Below are positions 1-5,615 of a stretch of DNA of 5,615 bases, piece after piece (the stretch's first letter is position 1; every line of letters starts with the position of its first letter). Made by a program: the position numbers and the translations under genes. This DNA comes from an uncultured Paracoccaceae bacterium. GTDB lineage: Bacteria > Pseudomonadota > Alphaproteobacteria > Rhodobacterales > Rhodobacteraceae. Under the pieces are notes generated by a model. The model did no database searches. It had not been told where the DNA came from and saw only the letters and a list, made by a program, of their open reading frames with translations. Where the stretch lies: the NCBI GenBank assembly GCA_913054485.1, contig CAJXHQ010000235.1:1-5615 (forward strand). Reading direction: 5' to 3'.

Positions 1-32
1 CCCGCATAGCGCAGCCGGACGGAAACGCCGGA

Positions 33-1121
33 ATGCAAGCCAGCCCCGCCGCGATTGATGTGCGCGACGCCGTGAAACGCTACGGCACGTTCACCGCGCT
101 GAAGAAGATTTCGCTGACCATCAGGGACAATGAGTTCTTCACGCTGCTTGGCCCGTCAGGCTGCGGCAAGACCACGCTGCTGCGGATGATCGCCGGCTTT
201 GAGGATGTGACCGAAGGCGCGATCCACCTGTACGGCGACCCGATCGCCGATCTGCCGCCGTATCAGCGCCCGGTGAACACCGTGTTCCAGAACTACGCGC
301 TGTTCCCGCATATGACGATCCTTGAAAACGTCGCCTTTGGCCTTGAGATGCGCGGCAAGTCCAAGGCAGAGGCCCGCACCAAGGCCGCCGAGATGCTGGA
401 GCTGGTGCAGCTGAGCCAATTTGCCAAGCGCAAACCCTCGCAGCTGTCGGGCGGCCAGCAGCAGCGGGTTGCCCTGGCCCGCGCCCTGGCGCCGCAGCCC
501 AAGGTTCTGCTGCTGGATGAACCGCTGTCTGCGCTGGATCTGAAGCTCAGGAAAGCCATGCAGCTGGAGCTTAAACATCTGCAGCGCGAGACCGGGATCA
601 CCTTCATCTTCGTGACCCACGATCAGGAAGAGGCGCTGACCATGTCCGACCGCATCGCGGTGATGTCGGCCGGTGAGATGCAGCAGCTGGGATCGCCCAC
701 CGATATCTACGAACGTCCGCGCAACATGTTTGTCGCCGATTTCATCGGCGAGACAAACCTGCTGGAGGTTTCGGTGGATTCCATCGCCGGCGGCCGCGCC
801 ACCTGCCATCTGGGCGGCGGTCACGAGCTGACCTGCAATGAGGTCGAAGGCATCGGCGTCGGCTCCAAGGTGCATATGTCGATCCGCCCGGAACGCCTGT
901 TCATGTCGGAAGAACCCGCAGAAGGCGAAAGCCTGAAGGGCCGGATCAAGGAAAACATCTTTGTCGGCACCGACATTTCTACCATTGTGGAATTGGCCGA
1001 AGGGCCGGACTTCATCGTCCGCACTTCAAATTCCGACCGCGGCAACAAGCGGATTTTTGAGCCGGGCACCGAAATGTTCGTCAACATGGAGCTGGGGGCA
1101 GGCCGCCTCCTGATCGACTGA
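33..1121 (+). CDS. potA: PotA-like ABC importer ATP-binding protein (polyamine-type)
   Basis: Cytoplasmic ATPase that powers import through the two permeases encoded directly downstream. The 362-residue protein has every ABC hallmark: A-loop Tyr17, Walker A GPSGCGKT at 40-47, Q-loop Gln86 in VFQNYALFPH, signature LSGGQ at 138-142, Walker B VLLLDEP at 158-164, D-loop SALD at 166-169 and H-loop His196 in VTHDQEEA. After about residue 240 comes a C-terminal regulatory extension with a TOBE-type region (about 282-358, including SIRPERLF). This extension and the total length fit the PotA/spermidine-putrescine class; E. coli PotA is of similar size. The start has only a weak upstream GGA (21-23 or 30-32), so it is less certain than the frame. 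The stop overlaps the next start by one base (TGATG at 1119-1123), implying translational coupling. Family assignment is firm; the transported substrate is inferred from gene order and partner proteins. Confidence 0.93.
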   Translation: MQASPAAIDVRDAVKRYGTFTALKKISLTIRDNEFFTLLGPSGCGKTTLLRMIAGFEDVTEGAIHLYGDPIADLPPYQRPVNTVFQNYALFPHMTILENVAFGLEMRGKSKAEARTKAAEMLELVQLSQFAKRKPSQLSGGQQQRVALARALAPQPKVLLLDEPLSALDLKLRKAMQLELKHLQRETGITFIFVTHDQEEALTMSDRIAVMSAGEMQQLGSPTDIYERPRNMFVADFIGETNLLEVSVDSIAGGRATCHLGGGHELTCNEVEGIGVGSKVHMSIRPERLFMSEEPAEGESLKGRIKENIFVGTDISTIVELAEGPDFIVRTSNSDRGNKRIFEPGTEMFVNMELGAGRLLID

Positions 1122-2050
1122 TGGCAGCGGGAGCAGCAAGCGGCGGCAGCGCCACAACCGACACCTACGCCAGCGCGCGCAATATCCTTCTGCTGCCCTC
1201 ATGGGTGGTGCTGGGGATCTTCGTGCTGGCGCCGGTTCTGATGATGCTGATCTATTCCTTCCTGACGAAGGAATTCCGCGGCGGTGTGATCTGGGAGTTC
1301 TCCCTGGCCGCCTATGATCAGTTCTTCTTTGACAGGGGCCTGTTCGGTGACGATCCCGCCAAGATCGAATGGACCTATATCACCATTTTCTGGCGGTCGA
1401 TCTGGCAGGCCGGGGCGGCCACGATCCTCAGCCTCGCCATCGGCTTTCCGACCGCCTATTTCATCGCCACGCGGGATGAGGCAGTGCGGCCGATCTGGGT
1501 CTTCCTGATCACCATCCCTTATTGGGTTAACCTGCTGATCCGGACTGTCAGCATGAAATTCCTGCTGCGCGACGAAGGCCCGATGAATGATTTCCTGATG
1601 AACATCGGGCTGATCGACAGCCCGATCCACATCATCAACACCAACTTCGCGGTGCAGCTGGGGCTGTTCTACTCCTACCTGCCCTTCATGGTGCTGCCGA
1701 TCTATGCGGCAGTGGAGCGCTACAACTTCTCCATGTCGGAAGCGGCAGCGGATCTCTACGCCACCAAATGGGTGACCCTGCGCCGCATCGTGCTGCCGGC
1801 CATCAAACCGGGCGTGATCGCGGGCTGCATTCTGGTCTTTGTGCCCTCGCTTGGGTCGTTCCTGGCGCCCGATCTTCTGGGCGGCGCGAAGAACTTCATG
1901 ATCGGCTCCCTGATCGAAGAGCAGTTCAAAGGCAACGCCGGCAACTGGCCCTTCGGGGCGGCGGCCTCGATGATCCTGCTGAGCATGGTGCTGATCATCC
2001 TGATGATCACCGCGCGCCAGCAGGCCAAAGCCGAAAAAGCGGAGGGCTGA
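1121..2050 (+). CDS. potB: PotB-like ABC importer permease
   Basis: Inner-membrane permease, one half of the translocation channel. The 309-residue protein has a short polar N-terminus and about six hydrophobic segments (roughly 22-46, 91-115, 124-146, 176-198, 230-252, 276-297). This is the usual topology of binding-protein-dependent permeases of the PotB type. The cytoplasmic coupling (EAA) loop is at 207-231: EAAADLYAT, then LPAIKPG. It contacts the ATPase. The Gly of the EAA-x3-G consensus is Tyr213 here. The start ATG overlaps the stop of the ATPase gene, with no good Shine-Dalgarno at the usual distance; the nearest purine-rich stretch lies around 1092-1102. Translation probably depends on reinitiation after the ATPase gene. 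The C-terminus is charged (QQAKAEKAEG), as expected for a cytoplasmic tail. Family confidence is high, while substrate identity is inferred. Confidence 0.92.
   Translation: MAAGAASGGSATTDTYASARNILLLPSWVVLGIFVLAPVLMMLIYSFLTKEFRGGVIWEFSLAAYDQFFFDRGLFGDDPAKIEWTYITIFWRSIWQAGAATILSLAIGFPTAYFIATRDEAVRPIWVFLITIPYWVNLLIRTVSMKFLLRDEGPMNDFLMNIGLIDSPIHIINTNFAVQLGLFYSYLPFMVLPIYAAVERYNFSMSEAAADLYATKWVTLRRIVLPAIKPGVIAGCILVFVPSLGSFLAPDLLGGAKNFMIGSLIEEQFKGNAGNWPFGAAASMILLSMVLIILMITARQQAKAEKAEG
2041..2046 (+). promoter_or_regulatory. Ribosome binding site of second permease gene
   Basis: GGAGGG lies 7 nt before the ATG at 2054, inside the last codons of the upstream permease gene. It is a near-ideal Shine-Dalgarno and supports the chosen start. 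Confidence 0.8.
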
Positions 2051-2053
2051 CCC

Positions 2054-2863
2054 ATGGCAATCGTCAATGACAGCATCAAAAGCTACAAGGGCTTCAAAGC
2101 CATCACCATCCTCTGCCTTGTGGTGCTGTATGCGCCCCTGGTGATCGTGACGATCTACAGCTTCAACGCGTCCAAATCGATCACCAACTGGGAGGGGCTG
2201 TCGCTCTACTGGTACTGGGATATCTTTGCGGGTCCCGAAAGTGCCAAGTGGAAAGAAGCGGCCTGGAACAGCTTCACCATAGCCATCGTGGCGGTCACTA
2301 CGGCGATGTCTATCGCGACGCTGGCGGCCACGGCCATGGTGCGGGGCGGCAAGTTCAAACTGCGCACCGCCTCTTTCGGGCTGATCTCTCTGCCGCTGAT
2401 GGTGCCGGAAATCGTGCTGGCGGTGGCCACGCTGATCTTTTTCAATTCGATCGGCTTCACGCGGGGCTATTTCAGTATCCTTGTGGCCCATACCGCCTTC
2501 TGCATCCCCTTCGCCTATCTGCCCATTCAGGCACGGATGCAGGGCATCGAAGACTCCTACGAACAGGCCGCGATGGATCTTTATGCCAACAAGCGGCAGG
2601 CCTTCACCAAGATCCTGCTGCCCTTGATGATGCCGGGCATCATCTCCGGCTTCCTTCTGGCCTTCATCGTGTCCCTAGACGATTTCATCATCACCAACTT
2701 CGTCAAAGGCGCGGGTGTTGAAACCCTGCCCACGGCGATCTTCGGGTCGGTGAAACAGGGGCTGAAACCCAACATCATGGCGATCTCGACCCTGCTTCTG
2801 GGGGTCTCGGTGATCATGGTCACGATTTCCTACTTCGTAAGCAAAAAAGACAACACACAATAA
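2054..2863 (+). CDS. potC: PotC-like ABC importer permease
   Basis: Second inner-membrane permease, expected to pair with the preceding one to form the channel. The 269-residue protein has a hydrophobic segment near 16-36, then segments at about 72-95, 108-132, 137-158, 194-216 and 240-262. The EAA-type coupling loop is at about 170-197 (EQAAMDLYANK, then LLPLMMPG). Its consensus Glu is Gln171 and the consensus Gly is Tyr177. The conserved PotC-type stretch SLDDFIITNF follows at 207-216. Length matches PotC (around 264 in E. coli, from memory). The start is fixed by GGAGGG seven bases upstream, and only 3 nt separate it from the previous stop, so it belongs to the same operon. It is followed after 23 nt by the binding-protein gene. 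Family call is firm; the ligand is not determined by this protein. Confidence 0.92.
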   Translation: MAIVNDSIKSYKGFKAITILCLVVLYAPLVIVTIYSFNASKSITNWEGLSLYWYWDIFAGPESAKWKEAAWNSFTIAIVAVTTAMSIATLAATAMVRGGKFKLRTASFGLISLPLMVPEIVLAVATLIFFNSIGFTRGYFSILVAHTAFCIPFAYLPIQARMQGIEDSYEQAAMDLYANKRQAFTKILLPLMMPGIISGFLLAFIVSLDDFIITNFVKGAGVETLPTAIFGSVKQGLKPNIMAISTLLLGVSVIMVTISYFVSKKDNTQ

Positions 2864-2874
2864 TCCAACAGACT

Positions 2875-2880
2875 GGAGAG
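2875..2880 (+). promoter_or_regulatory. Ribosome binding site of the binding-protein gene
   Basis: GGAGAG sits 6 nt upstream of ATG 2887 in the short gap after the second permease gene. It strongly argues that 2887, not the in-frame ATG at 2990, is the natural start of the binding-protein gene. This is key to recognising the frameshift. Confidence 0.8.
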
Positions 2881-2886
2881 AAGCAC

Positions 2887-3922
2887 ATGAAAAACCTGCT
2901 GAAAACAAGCGCAGCTGCCGTGGCTGACTGTTGCGGCCAATGCCGCTGCCGCCGAAGGCAAGCTGGTCGTCTACCACTGGTTCGAATACATGCCGGCCGA
3001 GCTGCTGGAGAAGTTCACTGCCGAAACCGGCATTGAAGTCACCATGGATACCTATGATTCTAACGAATCCATGCTGGCCAGCCTGAAGGCCGGCGCGCTT
3101 GGCACCTATGACGTGGCCGTTCCCGGCGACTACATGGTGTCGATCATGGCCGGCGAAGGCATGCTGGACACCATCGCTGACGGCGAGCTGGCCAACAAAG
3201 GCAATATCGCCCCGGAATGGGCCGATCCCTCGTTTGATCCGGGCCGCAAAAGCTCGATCCCGTACCAGTGGGGCTCCACTTCCTTCTCGGTGAACACCGC
3301 AGCCTACAGCGGCGAGATCAATGACACCTCGATCCTGTTTGATCCGCCTGCGGAACTGTCCGGCAAAATCAACATGCTCGACAGCCAGGGTGGAGTGATG
3401 GCGCAGGCCTCGCTGCACCTTGGGATGGCGCAGTGTGAAACCAACCGCGACATGCTGAAAGGCCTGAACGCGATGCTGCAGGAGGCCAAGCAGCACTGGG
3501 CGTCGTTCAACTCTGACACCGCCAAGGAAGTCATGGTGTCCGGCGATGCCGACGTGGGCATGATCTATGACGGTTTCGCCGCTAAGGCCCGTGCCGAAAA
3601 AGAGACCCTGAAATATGCCTTCCCGTCGCAGGGCTATGTGGTGTGGATGGACAACGTCGTTCTGCTGAAGGACGCGCCGAACCGTGAGAACGCGCTGAAG
3701 TTCATGGACTTCCTGCTGGAACCGGAAAACATCGCCGCTGTGTCCAACTACGCCCGCTACGGCCACGGCGTGACCGGTGCGTCTGAGCATCTGGATCCGG
3801 AACTGGCAACCCTGCCCGAATCCAACCCGCCGGCCGGTGCAGGCCAAGGCGTCTTCATCGAGGTCTGCGACGAGCAGACCCAGGCGGTCTATGACCAGAT
3901 CTGGACCAACCTGAAGAAGTAA
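2887..3922 (+). pseudogene. potD: PotD-like periplasmic substrate-binding protein, frameshifted in the signal peptide
   Basis: Periplasmic solute-binding component of the importer. Reading from ATG 2887 gives a typical signal-peptide start (MKNLLKTSAAAV), then leaves frame and stops at TGA 3034-3036 after 49 residues. The following frame, open from 2903, continues LTVAANAAAAEGKLVVYHW and runs intact to TAA 3920-3922. Joining the two near 2920-2926 needs one base removed or two added. It yields a normal protein of about 344-345 residues, close to the 348 of E. coli PotD, with cleavage likely near ANA/AAA-EG. The body matches PotD-type proteins: WFEY, ETGIEV, TYDSNESM, YDVAVPGDY, SIPYQWGS, FNSD, GMIYDG, VVWMDN and a terminal YDQIWTNLKK. 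Without a fix, the only standard start in the body frame is ATG 2990. It lacks a ribosome site, signal peptide and the first beta strand, so its product would not be exported. It could be a true lesion or a sequencing/assembly indel; the rest of the frame shows no decay. Confidence 0.85.
2920..2926 (+). other. Frameshift point in the binding-protein signal sequence
   Basis: Upstream codons end GCC GTG (2917-2922). The downstream frame resumes CTG ACT GTT at 2924, leaving one surplus G at 2923. Equivalently, two bases are missing, for instance from an original GTG GCN CTG coding Val-Ala-Leu. The exact base cannot be fixed from one sequence. The neighbourhood has a small palindrome, GCAGCTGC (2911-2918), but no homopolymer run longer than two bases at the junction. 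Confidence 0.75.
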
Positions 3923-3931
3923 GCATCTGCC

Positions 3932-3963
3932 GGGGTGGCCCTTTTGGGGCCGCCCCAGTTTTT
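3932..3963 (+). terminator. Rho-independent terminator of the transporter operon
   Basis: A 10-bp stem pairs GGGGTGGCCC (3932-3941) with GGGCCGCCCC (3947-3956), with one T-G wobble and a five-base loop (TTTTG). After two bases comes a run of five T (3959-3963). It begins nine bases after the binding-protein stop codon. The stem strength and T run make this a convincing intrinsic terminator that separates the importer operon from the hydrolase gene. Confidence 0.9.
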
Positions 3964-3970
3964 CCTCATG

Positions 3971-3982
3971 CCCCTTCGGGGG
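3971..3982 (+). other. Small UUCG-tetraloop hairpin in the intergenic gap
   Basis: CCCC (3971-3974), TTCG loop, GGGG (3979-3982) would form a short, very stable C(UUCG)G hairpin just after the terminator. It has no T run. It may stabilise the 3' end of the upstream transcript or simply be part of the spacer. The rest of the 123-bp gap before 4046 shows only a weak -10-like TAGGGT at 4009-4014 with no clear -35 box, so I do not call a promoter. Confidence 0.4.
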
Positions 3983-4030
3983 GACTGCGGTGCCCCTGCC
4001 GCCCTTGCTAGGGTCAGCCCAAGGCAAGCA

Positions 4031-4036
4031 GAGGAG
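4031..4036 (+). promoter_or_regulatory. Ribosome binding site of the hydrolase gene
   Basis: GAGGAG lies 9 nt before ATG 4046. It supports that start over the longer in-frame ATG at 3935, which falls inside the terminator stem. Confidence 0.78.
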
Positions 4037-4045
4037 ACCGCCCCC

Positions 4046-5287
4046 ATGACACTCCGCATCAATCCGGACCGCCTGTGGCAGAACCTGATGGCGATGGTTG
4101 AAATCGGCCCGCTGTCCAAGGGCGGCTGCAACCGCCAGACCCTCAGCGATCTGGATGAAGCGGGCCGCGATCTGTTCCGAAGCTGGTGCCGGGCGCTTGA
4201 TCTGAAACTGACGTCTGACGCCGCCGGCAACCTCTTTGCGCGCTACGAGGGGCATGACCCTTCGCTTGCGCCGCTGGTGCTGGGCAGCCATCTTGACACG
4301 CAGCCGACGGGCGGCAAATTCGACGGCATCCTGGGCGTGCTGGCAGGGCTGGAGACCGTGCAGGTTCTGGCTGAAGCCGGCATCAGGCCAGAGCGCCCGG
4401 TGGAGATTGCCGTCTGGATGAACGAGGAAGGATCCCGCTTTGCGCCGGCCATGATGGGGTCCGGGGTCTATGCGGATATGCTGGATCTGGAAGCCGTACG
4501 TGCCACCAAGGACGCCGAAGGGATCACGGTTGGCGCGGAGCTGGACCGCCACGGCTATGCCGCCGGCCCCGATCCGCGCGCCAAGGACATCCATGCCTAT
4601 TTGGAGCTGCATATCGAGCAGGGTCCGGTTCTGGAGGCCGAGGGCAAGGAAATCGGCGTCGTTACCGGCGCACAGGGCATCCGCTGGTATGATCTCACCG
4701 TGACAGGCTCCGAAGCGCATGCCGGCCCGACGCCGATGGCAATGCGCAAGGACCCGATGAACGCGGTGCCGGAACTGGTGGAGGGCATACTGACGATCGG
4801 CCGCCGCGACGCGGATGCGCGCGCCACCATCGGTTGCTTCAACGCCCTGCCGGCCAGCCGCAATGTAATCCCCGGCACTCTGAAGATCACCGTCGACCTG
4901 CGCCACCCTTCGGAAGCCGAGCTGACAGATATGGACGCCGTCCTCGGCGCGCTGCTGGAGGACTTGCGCGCCAAACATCCCGGCCTTGGCTTCGAGCTTG
5001 TGCAGATATGGCATTCGCCGGTGATGGAGTTCGACCGCCGTCTGGTCTCGGCCATCCGCAGCGGAGCGGAGAGCCGCGGCTACAGCCACCGGGACATCGT
5101 CTCGGGCGCGGGCCATGATGCGCTGATGGTCGCGCTGCGCGCGCCGACGGCGATGATCTTCACCCCCTGCCGCGACGGCATCAGCCACAACGAGGCAGAG
5201 CATATCGAGCCGGAACAGGCCGCGGCGGGCGCGGATGTGCTGCTTGGGGCGGTGCTGGACTTCCTGGAGATCAGCCCCCGGGGGTGA
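4046..5287 (+). CDS. M20-family Zn-dependent amidohydrolase (N-carbamoyl-L-amino acid hydrolase / allantoate amidohydrolase type)
   Basis: Probable cytoplasmic metal-dependent hydrolase that splits a carbamoyl, ureide or amide C-N bond; there is no signal peptide. The 413 residues match the usual size of this group. Predicted metal ligands, by family pattern, are His82 in GSHLDTQPTGGKFDG, Asp93, Glu128 in NEEGSRF (Glu127 as catalytic base), His189 in ELHIEQGPVLE and His381 in ISHNEAEHI. The lid/dimerisation domain spans roughly 210-325: GAQGIRWYDL, SEAHAGPTPMAMRKDP (with His226), SRNVIPG (Asn273) and VDLRHP (Arg286). The C-terminal SGAGHDA is at 353-359. All key residues are present, so it should be active. 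Members act on N-carbamoyl amino acids, beta-ureidopropionate or allantoate, and sequence reading alone does not separate these. No hydantoinase or dihydropyrimidinase gene lies in the window. The gene follows the importer operon but sits behind a terminator with its own ribosome site; its 3' end overlaps the convergent regulator gene by 17 bp. Confidence 0.92.
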   Translation: MTLRINPDRLWQNLMAMVEIGPLSKGGCNRQTLSDLDEAGRDLFRSWCRALDLKLTSDAAGNLFARYEGHDPSLAPLVLGSHLDTQPTGGKFDGILGVLAGLETVQVLAEAGIRPERPVEIAVWMNEEGSRFAPAMMGSGVYADMLDLEAVRATKDAEGITVGAELDRHGYAAGPDPRAKDIHAYLELHIEQGPVLEAEGKEIGVVTGAQGIRWYDLTVTGSEAHAGPTPMAMRKDPMNAVPELVEGILTIGRRDADARATIGCFNALPASRNVIPGTLKITVDLRHPSEAELTDMDAVLGALLEDLRAKHPGLGFELVQIWHSPVMEFDRRLVSAIRSGAESRGYSHRDIVSGAGHDALMVALRAPTAMIFTPCRDGISHNEAEHIEPEQAAAGADVLLGAVLDFLEISPRG

Positions 5288-5615
5288 ACTCCGGCAGGCT
5301 TTCCAACGGGTCGCCCCCGGCTTCTGCCGGGGCGTGGGCCAGGGCGCGCAGGAACAGCGACAGAAGCTCGCCCTGCGCGCTGACGTTCAGTTTCGCATAG
5401 AGCCGCTTGCGGTGCACCTTCACGGTTTCCGGGCTGCAATCGAATACCCGCGCCATCGCCTTGGAGGAATGGCCGCGCAGGATCAGCCGGGCGATCTCCT
5501 GCTCGCGCGGGCTGAGCAGCGAGGCGCCGAAATTGCCGAAAGCCTCTTCCAGCTGGGCCGCCATCCCGCTGCCGCCTTCCGGGCTCTCGGGAGACAGCTG
5601 CAGCCAGTGCTTGCG
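5271..5615 (-). CDS. LuxR/GerE-type helix-turn-helix regulator, C-terminal part (5' end beyond window)
   Basis: DNA-binding transcriptional regulator, seen only as its last 114 codons. The frame is open to the window edge (the visible part begins RKHWLQLSPESP), so the internal ATG at 5564 is probably not the true start. A complete GerE-type domain spans about residues 34-84 of the visible part. It shows the typical LSPREQEIARLILRG opening, then SSKAMARVFDCS, recognition helix PETVKVHRKRLYAKL and a closing NVSAQGEL. A short Pro/Gly-rich tail (ending EFTPGG) follows. The N-terminal sensing or receiver domain that would define its signal is outside the window, so it could be a LuxR solo or a response regulator. 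It is convergent with the hydrolase and overlaps its last 17 bp. Control of the hydrolase or importer is possible but unsupported by any visible operator. Confidence 0.88.
   Translation of the reverse strand, partial: RKHWLQLSPESPEGGSGMAAQLEEAFGNFGASLLSPREQEIARLILRGHSSKAMARVFDCSPETVKVHRKRLYAKLNVSAQGELLSLFLRALAHAPAEAGGDPLESLPEFTPGG
5315..5332. other. GC-rich hairpin within the regulator's 3' coding region
   Basis: CCCCGGC (5315-5321), TTCT loop, GCCGGGG (5326-5332) forms a perfect 7-bp stem about 30 bp past the hydrolase stop. It lies inside the regulator's C-terminal tail. It lacks a T run, so it is at most a weak terminator or RNA-stabilising element for the hydrolase transcript. It may only reflect Gly/Pro/Ala codon content. 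Confidence 0.3.

Noticed and set aside
1..32. A possible end of an upstream gene (TAG at 7-9).
   Set aside because: Only two codons precede it in the window, too little to support any call.
1199..2491. A 430-codon open frame on the - strand opposite the two permease genes.
   Set aside because: The composition is typical of an antisense shadow (Asp/His/Arg/Gln-rich with no motifs), and the opposite strand encodes convincing membrane proteins.
2990..3922. A complete binding-protein gene starting at ATG 2990.
   Set aside because: It has no ribosome site or signal peptide and lacks the first strand of the mature protein (EGKLVVYHWFEY). The true start is 2887, in another frame.
4009..4014. TAGGGT as a -10 box for the hydrolase gene.
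   Set aside because: The distance to the start is plausible, but no -35 element is recognisable at the right spacing, so the evidence is too weak for a promoter call.
3935..4045. An N-terminal extension of the hydrolase starting at ATG 3935.
   Set aside because: The 37 extra residues would be encoded by the terminator stem and spacer and look nothing like the family. The start at 4046 has GAGGAG nine bases upstream.
2675..5203. An 842-codon open frame on the - strand spanning the binding-protein and hydrolase genes.
   Set aside because: It lies antisense to two clearly recognisable proteins. Its translation is His/Gln/Arg-rich low-grade sequence with no domain I recognise, and it has no ribosome site. 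It is what strong GC bias at third codon positions produces opposite real genes.

Overview
The window reads as ordinary, gene-dense, GC-rich alphaproteobacterial chromosome. Codon choice and protein style suggest Rhodobacteraceae, with a marine Roseobacter-group relative (Leisingera, Phaeobacter or Ruegeria type) as the best guess. This rests on recognition only; no taxonomic marker gene is present.

Layout: (1) Positions 33-3922 hold a four-gene ABC importer cassette of the polyamine (PotABCD) type on the + strand, in the order ATPase, inner-membrane permease 1, permease 2, periplasmic binding protein. Spacing is very tight: a 1-nt TGATG overlap, then 3 nt, then 23 nt. This implies one transcript. 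(2) Positions 3932-3963 form a strong intrinsic terminator closing that operon. (3) Positions 4046-5287 encode an M20-family metal-dependent amidohydrolase of the N-carbamoyl-L-amino acid hydrolase / allantoate amidohydrolase / beta-ureidopropionase group, with its own ribosome binding site. (4) Positions 5271-5615 on the - strand hold the C-terminal part of a LuxR/GerE-type regulator. It runs off the window edge and overlaps the hydrolase tail-to-tail by 17 bp.

How they work together: the binding protein should capture a cationic or amine-like ligand in the periplasm and deliver it to the two permeases, with the ATPase driving import. The hydrolase could process an imported N-carbamoyl, ureide or amide compound. 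That link is only proximity, and a terminator separates the two units.

The most notable observation is that the binding-protein gene is frameshifted inside its signal peptide, near 2920-2926. The well-placed start at 2887 and the 310-residue body of the protein lie in different frames. As written, no intact secreted binding protein can be made, so the importer is either disabled or the sequence carries an indel error. A second point is that residues matching the spermidine-contacting acids of E. coli PotD seem to be replaced, so the real substrate may not be spermidine. I found no RNA genes, CRISPR arrays, insertion sequences or convincing new system.
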